A DNA stretch of 64,000 bases. Origin: Oxalobacteraceae sp. CFBP 8761. Its GTDB lineage: Bacteria; Pseudomonadota; Gammaproteobacteria; Burkholderiales; Burkholderiaceae_D. The translations under genes were made by a program, and so were the position numbers. The stretch is taken from assembly GCA_014841595.1 (NCBI GenBank), contig JACYUE010000002.1, forward strand, positions 992,001-1,056,000, read 5' to 3'. Below, in pieces: positions 55,646 through 63,215 of this stretch. How positions within the stretch are numbered: the first letter of the stretch is position 1; every line of letters begins with the position of its first letter. Under the pieces are notes generated by a model. That model did no database searches. It worked only from the letters and a program-made list of their open reading frames with translations, and was not told the origin of the DNA.

Positions 55646-56569
55646 ATGAAAAACCGCAAATCCGCCGTATCGATCCTGGCCGCCGCCGTGCTGGCCGCTG
55701 CCTGCGCCAGTGCACCGATGACCACGCCGACGCTCGACCAGGCACGCGCCGACTTTGTCAGCGCCAACAATAATTCGCAGGTCTCGACCTACGCACCGCT
55801 CGAATTCAAGCAAGCCAGCGAAGCCCTCGACCAGGCCAACCAGGCTGCTGCCCGCCGCGAAAGCCTGAGCGACATCGACCGTCTGGCCTATGTCGCCAAG
55901 CAGCGCATCGCCACGGCGCAAGAAGTTGCCAAGGGCAAGGCCGCCGAAGCAAATATCGCCGACGCAACGCGTCAGCGCGACATGGTCCGCCTGGATGCCC
56001 GCACCGCCGAAGCCGATCGCGCCAAGCGCGAGGCTGAAGCCGCCCAGGCTGCTGCCCAGCAGGCCCAGGGTCAGGCACAGCAAGCCCAGATGCAGGCACA
56101 GGCAGCGCAGGCTGAAACGGCTGCGATGGCCGAACGCGCTGCCAAGCTCGAAGCGCTGCTGGTCGACCTGCAGGCCGTGAAAACCGAACGCGGCTTTGTC
56201 GTCACGATCGGCGACGTCCTGTTTGCGACCGACCAGGCCGTGCTGAATGCGAATGGCGTTTCGACGCTGCGCAAACTGGCCGACGTCATGGCCCAGAACC
56301 CGAACCGCACCGTGCTGATCGAAGGTTTCACCGACAGCACCGGCAGCGAGAGCCACAACCAGCAACTGTCCGAACGCCGCGCCGCCGCTGTCGCGACCGC
56401 ACTGGCCGGCCAGGGCGTGCCACGCGAGCGCATTGCGATGCGCGCCTACGGCGAAGCCTTCCCTGTTGCATCGAATGACAGCGCAGCAAGCCGTCAGCAG
56501 AATCGTCGCGTCGAAATCGTTCTGTCGAACGAAGGCGCAGCCATTCCGCCACGCGCAGCAGCGCGTTGA
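55646..56569 (+). CDS. OmpA-family lipoprotein with N-terminal DUF4398 region
   Basis: A 307-residue protein with a lipobox (LAAAC), a DUF4398 helical region (DQARADFVSANNNSQVSTYA), a long Ala/Gln/Glu coiled coil (about 110-175), and a C-terminal OmpA domain (DVLFATDQAVLNANGVSTLR, GFTDSTGSESHNQQLSERRA, RRVEIVL). It should tether the outer membrane to peptidoglycan. ATG 55646 has AAAAGGAATAAC directly upstream; the longer frame from 55586 is unlikely. Confidence 0.93.
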   Translation: MKNRKSAVSILAAAVLAAACASAPMTTPTLDQARADFVSANNNSQVSTYAPLEFKQASEALDQANQAAARRESLSDIDRLAYVAKQRIATAQEVAKGKAAEANIADATRQRDMVRLDARTAEADRAKREAEAAQAAAQQAQGQAQQAQMQAQAAQAETAAMAERAAKLEALLVDLQAVKTERGFVVTIGDVLFATDQAVLNANGVSTLRKLADVMAQNPNRTVLIEGFTDSTGSESHNQQLSERRAAAVATALAGQGVPRERIAMRAYGEAFPVASNDSAASRQQNRRVEIVLSNEGAAIPPRAAAR

Positions 56570-56607
56570 ACATATTTTTTGAACCGACTTTGAATTAAGG
56601 AATGACA

Positions 56608-57141
56608 ATGGAACAAACCAACAACCTCGGCCACGGCTTTGATGTCTCCGCAATCCGCAAGGCAGCCGCCAACCTCGACGACGGCGCCGTCACCGAGGGC
56701 TATCAGGCCGACCGTGAAGCGGTCATCGCAATGCTGAACGATGCACTGGCCACCGAACTGCTGTGCGTCATGCGCTACAAGCGCCATTACTACACCGTCA
56801 GCGGTCCGGGCACCGGCCAGATCAAGGCCGAGTTCCTCGAGCACGCGCAGCAAGAGCAGGAACATGCCGACCGCATCGCCGAACGCATCGTGCAACTGAA
56901 CGGTTCGCCAGATTTCAACCCGGCCACCTTCGCTGCCCGCAGCCACGCCGAATACGATGCGTCGGAGAACGCGCAGGACATGGTCCGCGCCGACCTGATC
57001 GCCGAACGTGTGGCGATCGAATCGTATCGCCAGATGATCGTGGCGATCGGCGACAAGGATCCAACCACCCGCAACATGCTGGTGGAAATCATGGCCGTCG
57101 AAGAAGAACACGCCGACGACATGCGCGACCTGATGGCCTGA
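56608..57141 (+). CDS. Ferritin-like/bacterioferritin-type protein
   Basis: A 177-residue four-helix protein. Carboxylate and histidine iron ligands are placed as in ferritin-like diiron proteins: ELLCVMRYKRHYY, EHAQQEQEHADRIAERI, ERVAIESYRQM and EIMAVEEEHADDM. It is likely to store or detoxify iron under stress. ATG 56608 fits AAGGA at 56597-56601 better than ATG 56602. It lies 38 bp after the OmpA-type gene. Confidence 0.9.
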   Translation: MEQTNNLGHGFDVSAIRKAAANLDDGAVTEGYQADREAVIAMLNDALATELLCVMRYKRHYYTVSGPGTGQIKAEFLEHAQQEQEHADRIAERIVQLNGSPDFNPATFAARSHAEYDASENAQDMVRADLIAERVAIESYRQMIVAIGDKDPTTRNMLVEIMAVEEEHADDMRDLMA

Positions 57142-57150
57142 GCCTGACGG

Positions 57151-57174
57151 TGACCCGCCCCGCGCGGCGGGTCA
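57151..57174 (+). terminator. Hairpin after the ferritin-like gene
   Basis: TGACCCGCC pairs with GGCGGGTCA around a six-base loop, followed by GTTTC. It may attenuate rather than end transcription. Confidence 0.6.
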
Positions 57175-57207
57175 GTTTCAATGATTGATTAGTGACAGGA
57201 GTAGAAC

Positions 57208-57552
57208 ATGCTAGACACTTCCCGCAACAGCAACGGCAGCATGCACCCGATCAGCGGCAGCACCTATGCCACCCAGTCCGACATGAAGGCCCTGGTACGT
57301 GACGCACAGTCGATGCTGACCGCCGCCGCATCGCTCACCGGCGAGAAAGCCGAAGAGCTGCGCGAGCGCGGCATGGCGCTGCTTGACACCGTCCTGGGCG
57401 GCGCCAGCCTGGTCCCGACCCAGGCCGTGGTCAAGGGCAAGGAACTGGTTCATACCGCTGATGTCTACGTCAAGGACAATCCGTGGCGCATCGTGGCAGT
57501 AGCGGCAGGTGTCGGCGTGCTCATCGGCGTGCTACTTAGCCGCAAACATTAA
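57208..57552 (+). CDS. DUF883 family protein (ElaB/YqjD-like)
   Basis: A 114-residue protein with an amphipathic helical body (DMKALVRDAQSMLTAAASLT) and a C-terminal transmembrane helix with a GxxxG-like core (PWRIVAVAAGVGVLIGVLLS). ElaB/YqjD proteins bind ribosomes at the membrane in stationary phase. It is followed by a YqjE-like gene, the gene order known from yqjD-yqjE in enterics. Confidence 0.92.
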   Translation: MLDTSRNSNGSMHPISGSTYATQSDMKALVRDAQSMLTAAASLTGEKAEELRERGMALLDTVLGGASLVPTQAVVKGKELVHTADVYVKDNPWRIVAVAAGVGVLIGVLLSRKH

Positions 57553-57565
57553 GGTTGGGGGCTAC

Positions 57566-57952
57566 GTGGATAAAGAAGAAGCAGTCGTGCATAACCCCGG
57601 CGTATTCGCCGGCATTTCCAGTCTCTTCAAGAGCCTGTTCGGTCTGGCCGTCTCGCGCGTCGAACTCGCCGCGCTGGAGTTGGCCGACATCCGCAATCAC
57701 GTCATCGAGCTGGTGGCCATCTTTGCCGTGGCCGCGCTGGCGGTCTGGTTTGCCATCGCCTTCGGTGCAATGACCATCGTTGCGCTGGCATGGGAATCGA
57801 TGGGCTGGACCATCCTGTTGATCATGTTCGCCGTGTTTGCACTGATCACGGCCATTCTCGTGGCCAAGGGCATGGCGCTGATCAAGCAGAACAAGCTTGG
57901 CTTCCCTGCCACGATGAAAGAACTGAAAAACGATCGCGAGATGCTGCTGTGA
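57566..57952 (+). CDS. Phage-holin-like membrane protein, YqjE family
   Basis: A 128-residue protein with two transmembrane helices (ELVAIFAVAALAVWFAIAFG and MGWTILLIMFAVFALITAIL) preceded by the typical LFGLAVSRVELAALELAD helix. It starts with GTG at 57566 behind GGTTGGGGG; the longer frame begins inside the DUF883 gene. Role unknown. Its stop overlaps a GTG that could start the next gene. Confidence 0.88.
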   Translation: MDKEEAVVHNPGVFAGISSLFKSLFGLAVSRVELAALELADIRNHVIELVAIFAVAALAVWFAIAFGAMTIVALAWESMGWTILLIMFAVFALITAILVAKGMALIKQNKLGFPATMKELKNDREMLL

Positions 57953-57975
57953 GCGGCGCACCCAAAGAGGCCAAC

Positions 57976-58380
57976 ATGCACAAACACGACGAGACGACCG
58001 GGTTGGCCGGTCACCAACACAGCCTGGACCCGGCAAAGCGCAAGCAGGAACTGCTGCGTGAAGGCGAGTTCTTCCGCGCTGGCGTGGCCCATGCCAAGGC
58101 CAGCATCCAGCATGGCATCAAGCCTGAGGTCATGCTGCGCTCGGCCTTTGACCACACGACCGTGGCGCTGCGCACCAGGGCCGACGCGCTGCTCAAGCCG
58201 ACCGGCACCAATGTGTCGATGCTGCTGCCGTATGCCATGACCGCTGTAAACTTCGTGCGCCAGCGTCGTATGGGCAAGCAGGCAGCGGGCGCTGCAGTCG
58301 GCGTGGGCATCCTGGGCTGGTACCTGAACCGCCGGCGCACCCGCAAGGCCAAGGCAGCCAAGGAAGCCAAGGAAGCATGA
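57976..58380 (+). CDS. Hypothetical protein of the yqjDE-like cluster
   Basis: A 134-residue basic, mostly helical protein. It contains LLREGEFFRAGVAHAKASIQ and a short hydrophobic segment (GAAVGVGILGWYL) near a Lys/Arg/Ala-rich tail. ATG 57976 has AAAGAGG five bases upstream; GTG 57949, overlapping the previous stop, is an alternative. Position suggests a YqjK-like role, but sequence does not show it. Confidence 0.75.
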   Translation: MHKHDETTGLAGHQHSLDPAKRKQELLREGEFFRAGVAHAKASIQHGIKPEVMLRSAFDHTTVALRTRADALLKPTGTNVSMLLPYAMTAVNFVRQRRMGKQAAGAAVGVGILGWYLNRRRTRKAKAAKEAKEA

Positions 58381-58486
58381 GTATGCGTATGAACCGGTGC
58401 TGGCGCCTTCGAGCGTCGGCACACGATGTAACGATCACGAATGACGCTACAGGGTAGTACGCTGTACCGGCTATGGTGGGGCTTGA

Positions 58487-58524
58487 ACGGCGTTCCAATC
58501 GCAAGTTGGACGCCGTCTTTTTTT
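58487..58524 (+). terminator. Terminator of the 55.1-58.4 kb gene cluster
   Basis: ACGGCG-TTCCAA pairs with TTGGA-CGCCGT around a seven-base loop, followed by eight T. Confidence 0.88.
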
Positions 58525-58581
58525 GTCCTGCCTGCTTGCCCATCCAGTATGCTGCACCCATCCCTTCACCACGAGAATCGC

Positions 58582-59724
58582 ATGCATCCCTCAAATATTG
58601 TCCTGCTCGAATTCCATCCCGAACGCGATGACCTTAGTCCCGACAAGGAGTTGCGCAATGGCCTGTCGGTGGCGCTGCGCATGGGCAAGACGCTGTGGCT
58701 GGCAAACGATGAGTCCGTCAGCATCGAGCGTTTGACACTGGTGGAAGAAGACAGCCGCGGCCAGAGCAGCTTTGCGCGTGAGCACCATCAATTTGCGCTG
58801 CACGATTTCTTCGACCTGCCGCTGCCGGCATTCGACATCGAGAAAGGCCGCATCAATGAAGCCGATGTCGAAGGCCTGGCCTGCGACGGCAAGTATATGT
58901 GGGTCACGGGCTCGCACAGCCTGCGGCGCAAAAAGCCCGACCCGCTCGATGGCAACAAGCGCACGCACAAGCGCCTGGCGACGGTCAGTGCTGACGGTAA
59001 CCGCTATCTGCTGGGCCGTATTCCAATGGGCGAACAGGATGGCGTGCCTACCTTGCTCAAGGAAGTCGAGCACAAGGGCAAGCGCCGCACTGCCGCGCTG
59101 CTGCGCGGCGATGCGCATGGCAACGAACTGACGGCGCAGCTCAGGCAGGACGAGCACATCGGCCCGTTTCTGGCCATTCCCGGCAAGGACAACGGCTTCG
59201 ATATCGAGGGCATCGCGCTGGCGGGCAAGCATGTGCTGCTGGGCCTGCGCGGGCCGGTGCTACGGGGCTGGGCCACCATTATCGAAGTGGCCCCAGTCGA
59301 CGATGAGACACCGGGTTCGCTGCGCCTGGCGCCGCTCGACGCGGATGGCAACCTGTACCGCAAGCATTTCCTCGACCTGGGCGGACTGGGCATTCGCGAC
59401 CTGTGCAAGCAGGGCAGGGATCTGCTGATCCTGGCCGGGCCGACGATGGATCTGGACGGCCCCGTGACGCTGTTCCGGTGGGTCGGTGGCGCCGAGCCGG
59501 ACGGCGAAACGGTCGTCTCTGCCGAGGCACTGGAGCACGTGCTGAACCTGCCGTTCGGGCAGGGCGTGGATCACCCGGAAGGCATCGCGCTGTTCGCCAG
59601 TCGCGATGGGGCCGATGAGGGTTTGCTGGTGGTGCACGATTCGGCGTCGCCGAGCCGGCAGATCGGGGAGAGTACGCTGGTGGCGGATGTGTATCCGCTA
59701 CCGTCGCGCAAGAAAAAGCGCTGA
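58582..59724 (+). CDS. DUF3616 domain protein
   Basis: A 380-residue soluble protein that matches DUF3616: NGLSVALRMGKTLWLANDES, EADVEGLACDGKYMWVTGSH, DNGFDIEGIALAGKHVLLGL and GVDHPEGIALF. The repeated four-stranded pattern suggests a beta-propeller. Function unknown. ATG 58582 is preferred because the upstream codons of the longer frame are part of the terminator region. Confidence 0.85.
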   Translation: MHPSNIVLLEFHPERDDLSPDKELRNGLSVALRMGKTLWLANDESVSIERLTLVEEDSRGQSSFAREHHQFALHDFFDLPLPAFDIEKGRINEADVEGLACDGKYMWVTGSHSLRRKKPDPLDGNKRTHKRLATVSADGNRYLLGRIPMGEQDGVPTLLKEVEHKGKRRTAALLRGDAHGNELTAQLRQDEHIGPFLAIPGKDNGFDIEGIALAGKHVLLGLRGPVLRGWATIIEVAPVDDETPGSLRLAPLDADGNLYRKHFLDLGGLGIRDLCKQGRDLLILAGPTMDLDGPVTLFRWVGGAEPDGETVVSAEALEHVLNLPFGQGVDHPEGIALFASRDGADEGLLVVHDSASPSRQIGESTLVADVYPLPSRKKKR

Positions 59725-59752
59725 GACCAGCAGGCGCTGGCTGACTTCTGCG

Positions 59753-60100
59753 TCAGTTCGATGGCGCCTTGGCCAGCAGCGCGGAATCACGCTGGAACGT
59801 TGCACGTGCTTCTGCCACACAGGCCTTGCGATCGGCGGCAGGCTGTTGCTTGCAAGCGTTCTGCGCTTCCTGCAATGCCGCGCGCAGTTCCTTGCGCAGC
59901 GTCTGCTGCTCGGAATCGTTGCGGTACCAGCGCGCTGGATCGCCATTGGCAATTTCCTGGGCTTGCTGACGGGCGGCGACCTGACTGACATTGGCGTCGC
60001 CACCCGTGGCCGGCGTCGATTGCGCGGCAGCAGTCAGGCAGGTGAGGGAAGTTGCGAGCGCAAGCAGGCAAGTGGTGGCGGAGCGAATGACGTGGGCCAT
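59753..60100 (-). CDS. Hypothetical periplasmic protein with one CX10C module
   Basis: A 115-residue protein with a signal peptide (about 1-26). The mature part is charged and helical, with one CX10C pair in NACKQQPAADRKACVAEARA. The same module is repeated three times in the protein at 60931-61482, so the two are related. I do not recognise the family. Confidence 0.75.
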   Translation of the reverse strand: MAHVIRSATTCLLALATSLTCLTAAAQSTPATGGDANVSQVAARQQAQEIANGDPARWYRNDSEQQTLRKELRAALQEAQNACKQQPAADRKACVAEARATFQRDSALLAKAPSN

Positions 60101-60140
60101 GATGGTCTCCAGAAGCGGTGCGGAAGATGGTCGTTCTGAC

Positions 60141-60170
60141 GAAGCGGAAGCAGAAGCAGAAGCGGAAGCG
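60141..60170. repeat. Five hexamer repeats GAAGC[G/A]
   Basis: GAAGCG, GAAGCA, GAAGCA, GAAGCG, GAAGCG in direct succession, between two leftward genes. It is purine-rich on the + strand. Confidence 0.85.
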
Positions 60171-60223
60171 GGCGTATGCCCGATCTCCGCTCCTGCTCCG
60201 GTGGTGCCGGGTCGATCTGTAGA

Positions 60224-60682
60224 TCAGTAACGGTACACGCGGCCGTCAACGATGCGAACGCGGTTGCCCACACGCAGATCGTAGACGCTGTCCTGCATCA
60301 CGGCGCGGTATTCGCCGTTGTCCATGCGGACATTGATCTGGTATTGCTCAGGACCCTGTGCATTGCGGTTTTTTTCGACGTTGTTACCCAGCGCAGCGCC
60401 GGCAACACCGGCAGCCACGGTGGCTGCAGTACGGCCACTGCCGCTACCGATCTGATTGCCGGCCAGTGCACCCACCACGCCGCCCAGGATGGCGCCAGCG
60501 CCGCTGGTGCGGTTTTCACCTTGCGCAACCTGGATCGAATCGATCACGCCGTAGCCGGCCGAGGCACTGCTGCTGGCATTGTTGTAGCCGCCGCCGAATG
60601 GCTGCTGGCTGTTGCTGGCGCAACCGGTGAGCAGGGCGCCGGTAGCGAGGACGATAGCGATAAGTTTACGGTTTGCATTCAT
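60224..60682 (-). CDS. Glycine-zipper outer-membrane lipoprotein (SlyB/PcpY-like)
   Basis: A 152-residue protein with a lipobox (LLTGC, C21), a Gly/Ser/Asn-rich stretch, a glycine-zipper 2TM domain (GAGAILGGVVGALAGNQIGS), and a C-terminal beta domain (YQINVRMDNGEYRAVMQDSV, NRVRIVDGRVYRY). It is a paralogue of the larger protein at 50472-51170. AGGAGAAC precedes the ATG. Operator site 6 lies 57 bp upstream. Confidence 0.9.
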   Translation of the reverse strand: MNANRKLIAIVLATGALLTGCASNSQQPFGGGYNNASSSASAGYGVIDSIQVAQGENRTSGAGAILGGVVGALAGNQIGSGSGRTAATVAAGVAGAALGNNVEKNRNAQGPEQYQINVRMDNGEYRAVMQDSVYDLRVGNRVRIVDGRVYRY

Positions 60683-60738
60683 ATTGTTCTCCTGACAAAA
60701 GGTTTTACTCAGAATAGACACGCTGGAGAAGGGGGTCT

Positions 60739-60752
60739 GTGCGTTGCCGCAC
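60739..60752 (-). promoter_or_regulatory. Crp-like operator site 6
   Basis: GTGCGTTGCCGCAC, a perfect dyad. Toward the SlyB-like gene, 22 bases lead to TATTCT. Confidence 0.7.
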
Positions 60753-60855
60753 CCATCTTGTTTTGCCAACAGGTCCGACATCTGGCCACGGGGCGGTGAA
60801 TATGTCCGGCAATGAGCGTTGTTTGCGTGACACAGCCCATTACTCTGCGTCTTGT

Positions 60856-60869
60856 GTTCGCCAGCGTAC
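60856..60869 (+). promoter_or_regulatory. Crp-like operator site 7
   Basis: GTTCGCCAGCGTAC, one mismatch. Toward the 183-residue protein gene, 21-22 bases lead to a weak TAAAGAT; the start codon is 62 bp away. Confidence 0.55.
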
Positions 60870-60930
60870 AGAAGGCCAGTGTACTGCATGTAAAGATGGC
60901 GCCAGTGTTGACAAATGGTGAACAAAAATA

Positions 60931-61482
60931 ATGAAGACTCCGCATGTGATGTTCCTGCTCGCTGTTGCCATGGCCTGGACTACTCCGGCTCTGGCGCAAG
61001 GCGCAGGCCAGGATGCGAAGGCCGCTTATCAATACGCGATGGACACTGCCGAAGCTGGGTACGATGCGGCCAAGGCCAGGTGTGACACCGTGGCCGGTGT
61101 GCCGCACGAAATCTGCGTTGCCGATGCCCGTGCGGCACGGGTCCGGATCGAAGAAGAGGCGACGGCAGCCCACAAGAACACGCTCGCGGCCTATACCCAG
61201 GCACGCATGCGCATCGCGACCGCGTTTCATGAACGCGACAAGACGCGCTGTGGCGCATTGGTGGGTAACGACCGCGAAGTCTGCCTGGCCCAGGCCAAGG
61301 CGACACTGGTTGCGCTCCAGGCTGATGCCCGGGCCGACCGCAAGGCGATCGAAGCGCGTCTGGATGCCAATGACGTCAAGATCGAAGCTGAATATCGCGT
61401 CGCACTGCAGAAGTGCGATGCCTTCGCCGGCGCCGTCAAGGACGGGTGCGTGAGCACCGCCCGGACGGCGTACGGCAAATAA
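60931..61482 (+). CDS. Periplasmic protein with three CX10C repeats
   Basis: A 183-residue protein with a signal peptide (cleavage after ALA, about residue 22). The mature helical body carries three evenly spaced modules: RCDTVAGVPHEIC, RCGALVGNDREVC and KCDAFAGAVKDGC, each followed by a hydrophobic/Ala/basic stretch such as VADARAAR or LAQAKATL. Each pair could form a disulphide. I do not recognise a named family; the protein at 59753-60100 has one such module. Confidence 0.75.
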   Translation: MKTPHVMFLLAVAMAWTTPALAQGAGQDAKAAYQYAMDTAEAGYDAAKARCDTVAGVPHEICVADARAARVRIEEEATAAHKNTLAAYTQARMRIATAFHERDKTRCGALVGNDREVCLAQAKATLVALQADARADRKAIEARLDANDVKIEAEYRVALQKCDAFAGAVKDGCVSTARTAYGK

Positions 61483-61561
61483 ACCTGCGGGCCGGCTTGC
61501 CGGCGCCGCGCAATCCGCCCGCAAGGGTAAGTTTTAAACATGATCATTATTAGGAGCCATC

Positions 61562-61876
61562 ATGAAAATCGCTAAAAGCATCATCTCCGCTGCCATCTTC
61601 GCTACCGTCGCCATCACCGCTGTCGGTTGCTCGTCGACCAACAAGCAAGCCAGCACCGGCGAATACGTCGACGACGCAGTGATCACCACCAAGGTCAAGG
61701 CTGCCCTGATCAACGACCCTAACGTGAAAGCACGTGAAGTCAACGTCGAAACGTTCAAGGGCGACGTTCAGCTGTCGGGCTTCGTTGCTGATGCACGCGA
61801 CGCACAGCGCGCTGTCGAGATCGCACGTGGCGTCAAAGGCGTCACCGCAGTCAAGAACGACATCCGCGTGAAATAA
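61562..61876 (+). CDS. BON-domain lipoprotein, OsmY-like
   Basis: A 104-residue protein with a lipobox (ITAVGC, C23) and a single BON domain (DDAVITTKVKAALINDPNVK, VETFKGDVQLSGFVAD, VKGVTAVKNDIRVK). It is a paralogue of the BON protein at 52428-52754. An AGGAG ribosome site precedes the ATG. No Crp-type dyad is seen in the 79-bp gap upstream. Confidence 0.9.
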   Translation: MKIAKSIISAAIFATVAITAVGCSSTNKQASTGEYVDDAVITTKVKAALINDPNVKAREVNVETFKGDVQLSGFVADARDAQRAVEIARGVKGVTAVKNDIRVK

Positions 61877-61921
61877 TAGTCGGATCGCCGGGGCGGCCCG
61901 GTCTTTTGTTCAGGCACACAT

Positions 61922-63178
61922 ATGCAGCTAGCTCAATCTGATCCGGCCATGCCGGCAACCCCGCCTGATACTGCCGCCCCGGGGGCTTTGCCCCCAAGCA
62001 GCAACGGTGACGCCCTCCATCCCGAGGTGCGTTCCACCGGCGACGATCTCGCCCTTCACATCGGTGCGCTACGCGTACCACTGCACGTCAACGCCCGCGG
62101 CCTCGCGCTCGGCGTCCTCGCTACCATCGCTTTTGTCTTCGCGCTCCAATGGGCGCAAAAATTCTTCGTGCCGCTTTTGCTCGGCATTCTGATCGCGTAT
62201 ACCCTCAATCCTGTCGTACGCTGGCTCGAGCGCTGGCATATCCGCCGCATCGTCGGCGCCACACTGGTCACCGTCGTGATCGTGGGCGCGATGGCTGGCA
62301 CCGTGTACCGGCTGCAGGGTGAATTCTTCAATATCATCGACGATCTGCCGACGCTGACATCGAAAGTCACGCGCATCCTGTCGAATACGACAGGCGAACG
62401 TTCGACGCTGCAGCAGATGCAGGCGGCCGCCGCCGAGATCGAGCGCGCCGCCAGCAATGTCGGCTCGGACGCCCGTCGCGTCACGCAGCAGCGGCGCCAG
62501 AATGCCGGTGATGCGTCGTCGAGCTCGCCAATTCGCGTCATGGACTGGGTGCTGGCCGGCTCGATGAGCCTGGCGGCGTTCATGTCGCAGGCCACGATGG
62601 TGATCTTTCTCGTGTTCTTCCTGCTGCTGGCGGGCGACACGTTCAAGCGCAAGCTCGTCAAGCTGACGGGGCCTTCGCTGTCGCGCAAGAAAGTCACGGT
62701 CCATATCCTGGACGACATCAATACGTCGATCCAAAGCTATATGTTCATGCTGCTGGTGACCAACGTCCTGCTGGCGCTGCTGATGTGGGGCACGCTGCGC
62801 GCGATCGGTCTGGAAAACGCCGGCGCGTGGGCGGCGTTTGCCGGCGTGGCGCACCTGATGCCGTATTTTGGGCCGCTCGTGATTACGGTCGCCACTGGCA
62901 TGGCCGCGTTCCTGCAGTTTGAAACCGTGGGCATGGTCACGCTGGTGGCGGGCGCATCGCTTGGCATCGCGACACTGGTCGGCATGGTCGTAGCAACCTG
63001 GATGACCGGCAAGATCGCGCGCATGAATCCGGCGGCGGTCTTCGTCAGCCTGCTGTTCTGGGGCTGGCTCTGGGGTGTCTGGGGCTTGCTGCTGGGGGTG
63101 CCGCTCGTGATGGTGCTCAAGGTCGTGGCCGAGCGCGTCGAGGGGATGGAAGTCGTATCGGAACTGCTGGGAGAATAA
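61922..63178 (+). CDS. AI-2E family transporter/permease
   Basis: A 418-residue polytopic membrane protein with about seven to eight helices. Family blocks include FFVPLLLGILIAYTLNPVVR, FFLLLAGDTFKRKLVKLTG, INTSIQSYMFMLLVTNVLLA and AAVFVSLLFWGWLWGVWGLL followed by LLGVPL. Members export AI-2 or act as Na+/H+ antiporters; the substrate cannot be told here. It lies 45 bp after the BON gene. Confidence 0.92.
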   Translation: MQLAQSDPAMPATPPDTAAPGALPPSSNGDALHPEVRSTGDDLALHIGALRVPLHVNARGLALGVLATIAFVFALQWAQKFFVPLLLGILIAYTLNPVVRWLERWHIRRIVGATLVTVVIVGAMAGTVYRLQGEFFNIIDDLPTLTSKVTRILSNTTGERSTLQQMQAAAAEIERAASNVGSDARRVTQQRRQNAGDASSSSPIRVMDWVLAGSMSLAAFMSQATMVIFLVFFLLLAGDTFKRKLVKLTGPSLSRKKVTVHILDDINTSIQSYMFMLLVTNVLLALLMWGTLRAIGLENAGAWAAFAGVAHLMPYFGPLVITVATGMAAFLQFETVGMVTLVAGASLGIATLVGMVVATWMTGKIARMNPAAVFVSLLFWGWLWGVWGLLLGVPLVMVLKVVAERVEGMEVVSELLGE

Positions 63179-63215
63179 GGTCGGCAGCCAGGCCGCCGAC
63201 CTCCAGGGTACAACG

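Noticed and set aside
58455..58475. GTACG/GTAC pair near 58.46 kb as a further Crp-like operator
   Set aside because: The half-sites are too close (one-base spacer) and no matching -10 follows at 22 bases.
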